Shown: positions 8,704 through 17,154 of the stretch, piece after piece
Position numbering within the stretch: the first letter of the stretch is position 1
How the letters are laid out: every line of letters begins with the position of its first letter
Source of the DNA: an uncultured Lachnospiraceae bacterium
GTDB taxonomy: Bacteria > Bacillota > Clostridia > Lachnospirales > Lachnospiraceae
DNA: 64,000 nt
Assembly (NCBI GenBank): GCA_947086895.1
Contig: CAMUAR010000009.1
Coordinates: 23,092 to 87,091 of the forward strand
Direction: 5' to 3'
Notes under the pieces: model-generated
What the model was told of the DNA's origin: nothing
Seen by the model: the letters and a program-made list of their open reading frames with translations, nothing else
Database searches by the model: none
Made by a program: the position numbers and the translations under genes

Positions 8704-9693
8704 ATGGCATTTTGGAAGCTTTATTTCAAAAGATACAAAAAGATGACCGTCGTTTTTCTTTTGTTCTGCGCAATATTTTTTATTGTGTTTGGACTGTATC
8801 ATTTGCCGGTCGGAGCAGTGCTCTATCCGATGTTTCTCTGCCTGCTGATTGGCGGTGTAATTTTATTTGCTGATTTTAGAAAGGCATATCAAAGACATCA
8901 GAAGCTTTTGGAACTTTCTTTTTGCGGGGCAGAGTTGATTGAGAATTTTCCAGAATGTCAAAACTGGGAGGATAGGGATTACCAGAAGATCATACAGAGC
9001 ATTCAGCAAGAATTAAAGAATATAAAAGATGCGATGGGACTTCATTATTTGGATATGGTGGATTACTATACGGTATGGGTGCATCAGGTAAAGACGCCGA
9101 TCGCCGCGCTGCAGCTTTATTTGCAGGATGAGGATTCCCAGAGAGCAAGACGGATGAAAGAGGAAGTATTTCGTATTGAGCAGTATGTCGGGATGGTGCT
9201 GGCATTTTTACGGCTGGATTCAGAATCGACGGATTATGTGTTCTGCAAGTGCAGCATAGATGATATAGTGAAAGAATCCGTAAAAAAGTTTGCAGGGCAG
9301 TTTATACGAAAAGGGCTAAAACTTTCTTATAAACCGTTGAATTTCTTTGTGGTCACAGATGAAAAATGGCTTTCTTTGTGTATTGAGCAAGTACTTTCCA
9401 ACGCGGTGAAATATACAAGAGAAGGCGGTATTACAATAGCGGTAAAAGAGCCTTCTACACTTGTAATACAAGATACTGGGATTGGGATTGCCGCAGAAGA
9501 TCTGCCGCGTATTTTTGAGAAGGGCTACACGGGTTATCACGGGCGTGAGGACAAAAAAGCAAGTGGTATTGGATTGTATTTATGTCGGCGGATCTGTGAA
9601 AATTTAGGTCATAAAATTACAGTGGAATCGGAACCAGGAAAGGGAACAACTGTAAAAATTGTTTTTTTGCAGAAAGAAAGAAAGTATGAATAA
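8704..9693 (+). CDS. intramembrane-sensing histidine kinase, BceS-like
   Basis: Histidine kinase (329 aa) with two transmembrane segments close together (about residues 15-36 and 38-58) and almost no outside loop, the form of the BceS group, which senses through its partner transporter rather than by itself. The phospho-accepting His lies in YTVWVHQVKTPIAALQ. The catalytic ATP-binding domain shows the N-box (CIEQVLSNAVKYT), the G1 box (QDTGIGIAAEDLPRIFEKGYTG) and the G2 box (ASGIGLYLCRRICENLG). A GAAGGAGGTG ribosome site precedes it. It works with the response regulator just upstream. Confidence 0.9.
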   Translation: MAFWKLYFKRYKKMTVVFLLFCAIFFIVFGLYHLPVGAVLYPMFLCLLIGGVILFADFRKAYQRHQKLLELSFCGAELIENFPECQNWEDRDYQKIIQSIQQELKNIKDAMGLHYLDMVDYYTVWVHQVKTPIAALQLYLQDEDSQRARRMKEEVFRIEQYVGMVLAFLRLDSESTDYVFCKCSIDDIVKESVKKFAGQFIRKGLKLSYKPLNFFVVTDEKWLSLCIEQVLSNAVKYTREGGITIAVKEPSTLVIQDTGIGIAAEDLPRIFEKGYTGYHGREDKKASGIGLYLCRRICENLGHKITVESEPGKGTTVKIVFLQKERKYE

Positions 9694-9733
9694 AATGCTT
9701 GTACAGTATCTTTCTTTTTTAGTTGTGACAATA

Positions 9734-9799
9734 ATGTAAGAAGTTCGGGGGAAAATGTAAGCCGATTCGATGGCGTGCATTTTCTTTTTTTGTTATAGT
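9734..9799 (+). promoter_or_regulatory. candidate BceR-type binding repeats and promoter
   Basis: Two direct copies of ATGTAAG at 9734-9740 and 9755-9761 are 21 bases apart, two helical turns. They lie upstream of a TATAGT-like -10 element at 9794-9799 with no good -35, as expected for an activated promoter. The ATPase gene starts about 95 bases downstream. Regulation by the neighbouring response regulator is an inference. Confidence 0.45.
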
Positions 9800-9891
9800 A
9801 AGAGGCGAAGAAAAAAATAAAAACCAGTAAGTTTCAGGGTTTATAGGTATCCCTTAAACAACCTAAATCAATTATATAAGGTGGAATTCGT

Positions 9892-10662
9892 ATGAGTATT
9901 TTGGAAGCGCAGGGAGTGCGAAAGGTATACACGACAAGATTTGGCGGAAACAAGGTAGAAGCATTAAAAAATGTATCTTTCCGCGTAGAACAGGGCGAAT
10001 ATGTAGCGATTATGGGAGAATCCGGGTCGGGAAAAACAACACTTTTAAATATTCTTGCAGTACTTGACAGACCGACAGCAGGAAGAGTGCTGCTTGAGGG
10101 GAAGGATGTCGGAGCGGTTAAGGAATCCGCGGTCGCTGCATTTCGGAGAGATAATTTGGGATTTGTATTTCAGGATTTCAATTTGCTTGATACATTTACG
10201 CTGGAGGATAATATCTATCTTCCGCTTGTATTGATGGGGAAAGGGTACGAAGAAATGCATAACAGGCTGATGCCGATTGCAGAGAAGCTTGGCATACAGG
10301 AACTTTTAAAGAAGTATCCTTATGAGGTTTCCGGCGGGCAAAAACAGAGAGCTGCTGTTGCAAGAACACTGATTACAAGACCAAAACTAGTGCTTGCCGA
10401 CGAGCCGACAGGAGCGCTTGATTCAAAATCGACCGATGAACTTTTGGATATTTTTGCGGATGTCAACCGGCTTGGACAGACGATTTTAATGGTGACGCAT
10501 TCTGTAAAAGCGGCGAGCCGTGCAGGGAGAGTTATGTTTATCCGCGACGGCGAAGTATTTCATCAGATTTACCGCGGAGAAAGTACAAATGAACAGCTTT
10601 ATCAGAAGATTTCAGATACTTTGACAATGATTGCAAATGGAAAAAGCACGGTGTATGTCTAA
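9892..10662 (+). CDS. ABC transporter ATPase, BceA-like
   Basis: ATP-binding subunit (256 aa) of a MacB/BceA-type transporter. Walker A is GESGSGKTTLLN (about residues 43-54), the Q-loop FVFQDFNLLDTFTLEDN, the signature YEVSGGQKQRAAVARTL, Walker B LVLADEPTGALDS and the switch His MVTHSVKAAS. It is preceded by a good AAGGTGG site and followed after 69 bases by its permease. With that permease it should confer resistance to, and signal the presence of, cell-wall-active peptides such as bacitracin or lantibiotics; the exact substrate cannot be read from sequence. Confidence 0.92.
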   Translation: MSILEAQGVRKVYTTRFGGNKVEALKNVSFRVEQGEYVAIMGESGSGKTTLLNILAVLDRPTAGRVLLEGKDVGAVKESAVAAFRRDNLGFVFQDFNLLDTFTLEDNIYLPLVLMGKGYEEMHNRLMPIAEKLGIQELLKKYPYEVSGGQKQRAAVARTLITRPKLVLADEPTGALDSKSTDELLDIFADVNRLGQTILMVTHSVKAASRAGRVMFIRDGEVFHQIYRGESTNEQLYQKISDTLTMIANGKSTVYV

Positions 10663-10731
10663 AATTAAAAAAGTGATTATAATAAAAATATTATAAATAA
10701 TAAGAAAACATAATAAGAAATGGAGATATTT

Positions 10732-12792
10732 ATGAAACATAATATATATCCAAAACTGGCGTGGACTGGTATTAAAAAAAATAAAAGGCTTTATCTGCCG
10801 TATATTTTAACATGCATCGGCATGGTTATGATGTTTTATATTGTATCGTTCCTCTCAGTAAACGAGTATCTTGGCAGCTGCAAAGGCGGGAAGGAAATAC
10901 AGCAGATGCTTGTTCTTGGCAGCGGTGTAATTGGAGTATTTGCTACAATCTTTTTATTTTACACAAACTCCTTTTTGATGCGCAGGAGAAAGAAAGAATT
11001 TGGTTTATATAATATTTTAGGTATGGGAAAATGGAATATTGCGAGGGTGCTTTTGTGGGAAGGCGTGATGATTGCGGTGATTTCCCTTGCGGCAGGATTA
11101 TTTGGAGGTATTCTGTTTTCCAAAATCGGAGAGCTTTGCATGGTAAATATACTGGAGGCGGAAGCAGTATTTTCCATGTCGGTTGAAAAAAGCTCTGTTG
11201 TGACAACCATGATTTTGTTTTCCGTTATCTTTGCACTGATTCTTCTAAACGGGCTGCGCCAGCTTCATGGAGCAAATCCGATTGAGCTTTTGCACAGTGA
11301 AAATACCGGAGAAAAACCTCCGCGCGGAAACTGGCTGTTTGCACTTTGCGGAATAGTATTGCTTTGCGGAGCGTATTATCTGGCAGTTACGATTGAGAAT
11401 CCGCTTGCGGCTATGATTATCTTTTTTATTGCGGTTGTTATGGTTATTATTGCGACATACCTGCTGTTTGTATCCGGTTCGGTTACAATCTGCCGCGGTC
11501 TGCAGAAAAATAAAAAATACTATTATAAAACCAATCATTTTGTCTCTGTATCGTCTATGGTATATCGAATGAAGCGCAATGGGGCAGGTCTTGCTTCCAT
11601 CTGTATTCTTTGCACGATGGTTTTAGTGATGGTATCTTCCACTGTATGTTTGTATATCGGAAAGGAAGATAGTCTTAGAAGCCGCTATCCAAGGGATATC
11701 AATATTACTGTACGCAGAGGCAGCGCAGAAAAACTGGAGGATGGTAATCTTGCAAAAAGGCGCGCGGTGGTTGACGATGAACTTGCAAAATACAATTTGG
11801 TTCCAGAAAATATTTTAAATTATCGGATTGCTGCGGCAGTTGGTTTGGATTCAGACGGAAAGATGGATCTGTCATCAAGTTCAGGGTATGATTTTAATGA
11901 AGATTATACAAATGTATGGCAGATTTACTTAGTGCCGCTGGAAGATTACAACAGGCTGATGGGGGAAAAAGAAACGCTTGAACCAGGCGAGGCTTTTATT
12001 TATGCGACAAAGAATAAATATCGCAGCGATAAGATTCAGTTGGGATCATCGGTTGTGTTTGAAATAAAAAAAGTACTGAAAGATTTTGTTGATAACGAGG
12101 AGGACTCCATGCAGATTCTTCCATCAATCTTTCTGTTTGTACCAAATTATGAAGAGGTGCTAAAGCAGCTTTCGGGAGTCGCTGATTATTACGGCAACCA
12201 GGCATTTTCAGAAAGATGGATGTACGCTTTTGATCTTTCCTGTACCGAAGAGAAACAAATTGAAATTTATGAATCGCTGAAAAGTTGTCTGAGCAAAGCG
12301 GAGGAAGAGTTCCGAAAAGAAAATCTTTCAGGAAAAGGAATATACACATTTTCCATTGAGAGTTTTGCAAGCGAGAGAACAGGATTCTATGCATTGTACG
12401 GAGGATTGTTTTTCCTTGGAGTATTGCTGGGGATTGTGTTTGTATTTGCTGCAGTGCTGATTATGTATTATAAGCAGGTTTCAGAAGGATATGAGGATCA
12501 AGCCAGATTTGAGATTATGCAGAACGTTGGTATGACGAAAGCGGAGATTAAAAAGAGCGTAAGTTCCCAGGTATTAACAGTATTTTTCCTGCCTCTTTTG
12601 GCAGCAGGAATGCATCTTGGGTTTGCGTTCCCTCTGGTGCGAAAACTGCTTTTATTGTTTGGGCTGGTAAATTTAAAGTTAATTATTTTAGTAACGCTCA
12701 GCTGCTTCTTGGTATTTGCGCTGATGTATATACTTGTATATCGAACCACATCACGCGCTTATTATACCATTGTCAGCGGAATGGGAAATTGA
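10732..12792 (+). CDS. ABC transporter permease, BceB-like (FtsX domain)
   Basis: Large permease (686 aa) with the BceB layout: one N-terminal span, an FtsX-type group of three, further spans to about residue 300, a large extracellular domain (roughly 315-560, polar and charged) and three C-terminal spans. The extracellular domain is the part that recognises peptide antibiotics and passes the signal to the BceS kinase. ATG codons exist at 10720 and 10732; TGGAGAT lies just ahead of the second, so I start at 10732 (MKHNIYPKLAWTGIKKNKRL). A terminator at 12932-12953 ends the module. Confidence 0.9.
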   Translation: MKHNIYPKLAWTGIKKNKRLYLPYILTCIGMVMMFYIVSFLSVNEYLGSCKGGKEIQQMLVLGSGVIGVFATIFLFYTNSFLMRRRKKEFGLYNILGMGKWNIARVLLWEGVMIAVISLAAGLFGGILFSKIGELCMVNILEAEAVFSMSVEKSSVVTTMILFSVIFALILLNGLRQLHGANPIELLHSENTGEKPPRGNWLFALCGIVLLCGAYYLAVTIENPLAAMIIFFIAVVMVIIATYLLFVSGSVTICRGLQKNKKYYYKTNHFVSVSSMVYRMKRNGAGLASICILCTMVLVMVSSTVCLYIGKEDSLRSRYPRDINITVRRGSAEKLEDGNLAKRRAVVDDELAKYNLVPENILNYRIAAAVGLDSDGKMDLSSSSGYDFNEDYTNVWQIYLVPLEDYNRLMGEKETLEPGEAFIYATKNKYRSDKIQLGSSVVFEIKKVLKDFVDNEEDSMQILPSIFLFVPNYEEVLKQLSGVADYYGNQAFSERWMYAFDLSCTEEKQIEIYESLKSCLSKAEEEFRKENLSGKGIYTFSIESFASERTGFYALYGGLFFLGVLLGIVFVFAAVLIMYYKQVSEGYEDQARFEIMQNVGMTKAEIKKSVSSQVLTVFFLPLLAAGMHLGFAFPLVRKLLLLFGLVNLKLIILVTLSCFLVFALMYILVYRTTSRAYYTIVSGMGN

Positions 12793-12931
12793 TTGTTAAA
12801 ACAAAGGGGAGTTTGACAATACAGTAAAAAATGCACGAAAGATACAAAGCAAAAAAGTGATGTTCAAGTGTGTAAAGAGTTTCTAAGCAGCAAAATATGC
12901 CAGCTAAGAAAATCGAAGTTACACACAGAAG

Positions 12932-12953
12932 AATGCCGAGTGCAGGCATTTTT
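12932..12953 (+). terminator. intrinsic terminator of the Bce operon
   Basis: AATGCC at 12932-12937 pairs with GGCATT at 12945-12950 around a 7-base loop, followed by Ts. It lies 140 bases after the permease stop. Confidence 0.6.
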
Positions 12954-13256
12954 CTTATGGATTGTTTGTGCCGCCGATGGCGGCAGGGCTGGAAGTGTGA
13001 AAAAAGTAAAATGCGGCAGGTTGTACCGGATGAAATAGGTTTGGTGCAATCTGCCGTATTTGCAATAAGCATGTTTTATGCGATGATGCAAATATTATTA
13101 CAATATATAAAATCGTGTAGAAAACGATATATTTTTAATAAAAGAAGCAAAATAAAATTATGCATTTATTATGCAAAATATGAAAATAAATGGTGCGGTA
13201 TAATGCAAAGAAAATAAAAAATAATTCAATTTTGTGAAAAAGATATAAAAAAACAC

Positions 13257-13285
13257 TTGTAAAACGTGGTGTATTGTGCTAAAAT
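13257..13285 (+). promoter_or_regulatory. promoter and operator-like site of the LacI-type gene
   Basis: TTGTAA at 13257-13262 and TAAAAT at 13280-13285 with a 17-base spacer. The sequence CACTTGTAAAACGT covering the -35 recurs, with two extra bases, in the GH26 promoter (CACTTGCCGAAAACGT). LacI-family operators centre on CG and often lie in this position, so autoregulation is plausible. Confidence 0.5.
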
Positions 13286-13438
13286 CTTTCTAACAAAAGA
13301 AAAATATTGAGTTGTTGTTGAAAAGTGACAAATAATTTCGATGCAGGGCAGGTGATATTATGTAAAATACATTTGCATAAAATGATTTATAAAAATATCA
13401 GTTTTCTGACCTGCAACATACAGAAAAGTGGTGTTGAT

Positions 13439-14473
13439 ATGAAGAAAGTAACAATACAAGATGTGGCTCGCGCTCTTGGTTTATCAAGAAATACTGTAGC
13501 TCGCGCACTGAATAACAGTGATACAGTGGCTTATGAAACAAGATATATGGTGATTGAAAAGGCATGCGAGATGGGATATCTAAAGGTTTCTCCAGCTGTA
13601 CTCAATGAGTTTCGATCAAAAGGAACCACCGAGACAAAAACAATTATTGTACTTGCAAGACGGGAAATATCCATATTTTGGAACGGAATTATTATGGGAA
13701 TTTCCGATGAGATCAACCAGAATGGCTGCCGTTTGCGTTTTGATTTTATCAGTGAAGAAGACGAGAATAGACTTGTACTTCCCGCCGATTTTAAAGAGGG
13801 AGTCGATGGCGTTATCTTAATCAGTGTGTTTTCTGAGCAGTATCTTGGTGAAATCTTAAAAAAAGGATTGCCGATGGTATGTCTTGACTGCTCGGAAGAA
13901 CAGCAAGACGAGAAACAACAATTTGATGTTGTAATTTCTGAGGGTGTTGAGAGTATAAGAAAGATTACAAATCATTTGATCCATCAGGGAATAAAGCGGA
14001 TTGGATTTATCGGAGATATCACTTATTGCCGATCAATCAAAGATCGCTACCGCGGTTATCTTGCGGCGCTTGCTGAGAATAATCTGTCTCAGGAAGATGG
14101 GGTTGTGGCTGTGGAACATACGTATTGGCGCTATTATAATGATGCGGATGTAGAAGGATATTTAAAGCGCTGTAAAGAGATCCCAGAAGCGATTGTCTGT
14201 GCAAATGATGCAATTGCATTTCTTGTGATTAAGGCACTGCGGGAGAGAGGATTGTCTGTGCCGCAGGATGTTGCCGTGACAGGGTATGATAACCAGGAGG
14301 AACTATCTTCCATGGAAGCGTTTGTAACTACTGTCGGAGTTGGAACAACAAGGCTTGGGCGCCGGCTTGCCTGTCAGCTTTTGTTTCGTTTGCAGCACCC
14401 GGAGCTTCCAAGGGAAACCGTCGTTGTCGATGCAGATATTCTTTACCGGGAATCGTCCAGACATTCGATGTGA
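13439..14473 (+). CDS. LacI-family transcriptional regulator
   Basis: Sugar-responsive regulator (344 aa). An N-terminal LacI helix-turn-helix (VTIQDVARALGLSRNTVARALNNS, residues 3-26) is followed by a periplasmic-binding-protein-like effector domain (from about residue 60, with DGVILISVFSEQYL, IKRIGFIGDITYC, PEAIVCANDAIAFLVIKAL and VAVTGYDNQEELSSME). The frame is open to 13325, but only the ATG at 13439 gives the canonical domain start; its ribosome site (AAGTGGTG) is weak. It sits at the head of the mannan locus and presumably controls it. The effector is unknown; a mannooligosaccharide is likely by context. Confidence 0.9.
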   Translation: MKKVTIQDVARALGLSRNTVARALNNSDTVAYETRYMVIEKACEMGYLKVSPAVLNEFRSKGTTETKTIIVLARREISIFWNGIIMGISDEINQNGCRLRFDFISEEDENRLVLPADFKEGVDGVILISVFSEQYLGEILKKGLPMVCLDCSEEQQDEKQQFDVVISEGVESIRKITNHLIHQGIKRIGFIGDITYCRSIKDRYRGYLAALAENNLSQEDGVVAVEHTYWRYYNDADVEGYLKRCKEIPEAIVCANDAIAFLVIKALRERGLSVPQDVAVTGYDNQEELSSMEAFVTTVGVGTTRLGRRLACQLLFRLQHPELPRETVVVDADILYRESSRHSM

Positions 14474-14569
14474 AAAAAATAATAAATGTTAATATTAGAT
14501 AAAATTGATAACTATTTAAGAGGATGAAACAAAAAAATCAACATACTATGTACATATTTCACAAAAAAA

Positions 14570-14601
14570 CACTTGCCGAAAACGTATTAGTATGATATAG
14601 T
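14570..14601 (+). promoter_or_regulatory. promoter and operator-like site of the GH26 gene
   Basis: TTGCCG at 14573-14578 and TATAGT at 14596-14601, spacer 17. The spacer begins AAAACGTATTAG, centred on CG. The CACTTG...AAAACGT block is shared with the promoter of the adjacent LacI-type gene, making this the best candidate site for that regulator. A leader of about 155 bases follows. Confidence 0.5.
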
Positions 14602-14756
14602 TGTGAAGGACATTAGTTTGTTAGTTGTTCAACATGTATAGAAAAGTACTTTCTTTCACCAGATATCTGACCAAAATTATGGAAGATTGCCGGGAACGGG
14701 TGGAATGAAAATAGTGTATGGACAAAGCAGACGAATGGATCGCTTTGGAGGAATCT

Positions 14757-16364
14757 ATGAGGAAAAAGCAAAAGGTGATAAGCATGTCGATACTGCTCGC
14801 GTGTATGGCAGCATCGGCGTGTGGCAGTGGGAATGATGTAAAGCCGACTCCAACGGATGCAGCACAAGAACCAAGCGGGATCAGTTCACCGGAACCAACG
14901 CCAAAGGAGAAGCAGGACGGGGCGACCGGAAGCTCTGAACAGGAATCTGAACTGACAGCAGTTCCTGTTGTTACAGTGCCGGAGAAACGTTATGAGGCGG
15001 AGGACGGAAGACTTTCCGGCGGCGCAAAAGTCGAGAGCAGCAAAAATGGCTACAGTGGAAGCGGATATGTCGCCGGACTGGAAAACGACGGTGATTCCTG
15101 TACGTTTTTGATTGACGTGATTCAGGAAGGATTTTATGATCTGGGATTTATAACAGCGTCGCAGAGTGGTTATAAGGAAAATAATGTGCTTGTGGACGGT
15201 GATATGATTGGAACGATTGTTTCGGAAGCGTCCGATTTTTCTACATCCACAGTGGAACGTACATATTTGACAACAGGTGAACATGAAGTTGCAGTTTCAA
15301 AGTCATGGGGGTGGATTTGTGTGGACGCGCTTGTGTTAAGTGCATCTGGAGCGCTTCCAGAGGATTTGTATCAGGTAGATGCCGAGCTTGTAAATCCAAA
15401 TGCATCGGAGAATGCAAAACGTCTGATGCATTATCTTACAGATATTTATGGCAAGAAGATATTGTCCGGGCAGTATTGTGATTCTGGGATGTATGGAAAT
15501 GAGCGCGCCTCGATCTGGAAGACAACCGGCGGAAAGTATCCGGCTGTTTTAGGGCTTGATTTAATTGAATATTCGCCTTCGCGGGCGGCGAATGGTTCCA
15601 CGTCAAAAGCAGTGGATTATGCCCTTGAATATTGGGAAGCGGGAGGTATTGTCACATTTGCGTGGCACTGGAACGTGCCGGAAAAGTATTTGACTGATAT
15701 CTGGTGGAAGGGTTTTAATACGGAATCAACCAATATTGATCTGGCAAAGATTATGAATGGTGAGGACGAGGAAGGTTATGAACTTTTAATGTCGGATATC
15801 GACGCGATCGCCGTGCAGTTAAAACGGCTTCAGGAAGCAGATGTACCAGTTTTGTGGAGACCGCTGCACGAGGCATCCGGGGGGTGGTTCTGGTGGGGGG
15901 CTGCCGGACCGGAAGCTTACAAAAAACTTTACATAACTTTGTATGACAGGCTGACGAACCATCATGGAATCAATAATCTGATCTGGCTGTGGAACGGTCA
16001 GTCACAAGATTGGTATCCGGGCGATGAATATGTTGATATTGTAGGCGAGGATATTTATCCTGGAGAGAGAGTTTATACTTCACAGGTAAAAAAGTACTTG
16101 GAAGCTGCAGCTTATTCTGAGAAAAGAAAGATGGTTGTACTGTCTGAGAACGGATGTCTGTTTGATCCGGATCTTGCAATCCGGGATGGGGCGATGTGGG
16201 GCTTTTTTGCTACATGGGGCGGAGAGTTTGTCTTGAAAAACAGCGGGATGAATGCCATGTCTGAAAAGTACACGGAGGTGGATATGGTAAAGAAAGTGTA
16301 TGGTCATGAAGCAGTTATTACATTTTCCGATCTGCCGGATTTAAAGACATATCCTTTACCATAA
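14757..16364 (+). CDS. GH26 beta-mannanase lipoprotein with CBM35/6-like domain
   Basis: Cell-surface endo-beta-1,4-mannanase (535 aa), the enzyme that first cuts mannan outside the cell. A lipoprotein signal peptide ends in the lipobox ASAC (Cys22), followed by a Pro/Thr/Glu-rich linker and a CBM35/CBM6-like beta-sandwich (about 70-200, opening YEAEDGRLSGGAKV). The GH26 barrel follows: ILSGQY, FAWHWNVPEKY, the acid/base Glu372 in WRPLHEASGGWFWWG and the nucleophile Glu464 in VVLSENG. Aromatic residues around HEASGGWFWWG are typical of the family. An ATG at 14718 is in frame, but GGAGG lies 5 bases ahead of 14757, which also gives a proper signal peptide. Specificity for mannan, rather than for example a mixed-linkage glucan, rests on the mannan genes downstream. 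Confidence 0.93.
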   Translation: MRKKQKVISMSILLACMAASACGSGNDVKPTPTDAAQEPSGISSPEPTPKEKQDGATGSSEQESELTAVPVVTVPEKRYEAEDGRLSGGAKVESSKNGYSGSGYVAGLENDGDSCTFLIDVIQEGFYDLGFITASQSGYKENNVLVDGDMIGTIVSEASDFSTSTVERTYLTTGEHEVAVSKSWGWICVDALVLSASGALPEDLYQVDAELVNPNASENAKRLMHYLTDIYGKKILSGQYCDSGMYGNERASIWKTTGGKYPAVLGLDLIEYSPSRAANGSTSKAVDYALEYWEAGGIVTFAWHWNVPEKYLTDIWWKGFNTESTNIDLAKIMNGEDEEGYELLMSDIDAIAVQLKRLQEADVPVLWRPLHEASGGWFWWGAAGPEAYKKLYITLYDRLTNHHGINNLIWLWNGQSQDWYPGDEYVDIVGEDIYPGERVYTSQVKKYLEAAAYSEKRKMVVLSENGCLFDPDLAIRDGAMWGFFATWGGEFVLKNSGMNAMSEKYTEVDMVKKVYGHEAVITFSDLPDLKTYPLP

Positions 16365-16455
16365 AATTGTGGAGGCTTTGTCGGCAAAAGCGGGGGACAG
16401 CTACATGTTAAAACATCCCTCGAAGAATATGATAAAACAAGGCGGAGGTGAAAGT

Positions 16456-17133
16456 TTGGGAGGTTTTTTTTCTTCAGATGGACCGTTGTATCAGGTTTTG
16501 GATCGAATCGGGCATTTGATTCTTTTAAACTTGATATGGCTGCTGTGCTGCTTGCCGGTCGTTACAATTATTCCGGCAACAACCGCGTTTTATTATGCCA
16601 CAATCAAGTCAATACGGAGAGGAAGAGGGTATCCTCTTGTGGAGTACTGGGGAGCGTTTAAACGCAACTTAAAAAGGGGAATACCGTTTGACATCGTGCT
16701 GGTCGCACTGGGGATGCTGCTTACATATAACTATAAAGTAGCGGCTGCTGCGGGAACGAAGCAGAGCGCAGTATTTTCTATGATTTATCTTGTTATGTTG
16801 TTTTGTTTTGCCGGATTTGTGATTTATATCTGTCCGGTGCTTTCCAGGTTTTCCATCCGGGTGCGCCGTCTTGCAGGTATGGCATTTGGAATGGTATTTC
16901 GGCATCTGCCCGTCACGGTACTATTGATTGCCGGAACGGCTGGCTGCGGAATATTGCTGCTTTCTGCGGTGGAGGCAGCAGGTTCGGTGGAGCAGGGCGT
17001 AAATCCAATGATTGGGCTGCTTTTGCTGCTACCGGGAGGATGGTGTTATGTCTCTACGTTTCTTGTCGAGCCGGTATTAAAAAAATACATGCCGCCAAAG
17101 CAGGAAGGCGATGATTCATGGTACTACGAATAA
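16456..17133 (+). CDS. YesL-family (DUF624) membrane protein
   Basis: DUF624/YesL membrane protein (225 aa), commonly encoded beside sugar ABC importers in Firmicutes; its role is unknown. About five hydrophobic segments (residues about 20-45, 75-95, 105-130, 145-170, 180-205). The frame is open from 16369, but GGAGGTG at 16444-16450 precedes a TTG at 16456, and starting there gives GGFFSSDGPLYQVLDRIG, the expected YesL opening. Twelve bases separate it from the large solute-binding protein gene, so it belongs to the transport operon. Confidence 0.85.
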   Translation: MGGFFSSDGPLYQVLDRIGHLILLNLIWLLCCLPVVTIIPATTAFYYATIKSIRRGRGYPLVEYWGAFKRNLKRGIPFDIVLVALGMLLTYNYKVAAAAGTKQSAVFSMIYLVMLFCFAGFVIYICPVLSRFSIRVRRLAGMAFGMVFRHLPVTVLLIAGTAGCGILLLSAVEAAGSVEQGVNPMIGLLLLLPGGWCYVSTFLVEPVLKKYMPPKQEGDDSWYYE

Positions 17134-17154
17134 ATAAAGAAGGAGATGATGGGC

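Larger units (their letters stand above)
12793..13438. other. intergenic region between the Bce module and the LacI-type gene
   Basis: About 650 bases without a convincing gene. It holds the terminator at 12932-12953, several ATGCAAAATA-like motifs between 13050 and 13205, and the promoter of the LacI-type gene at 13257-13285. An open frame (12897-13217) has no ribosome site and no protein-like character. Confidence 0.6.
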
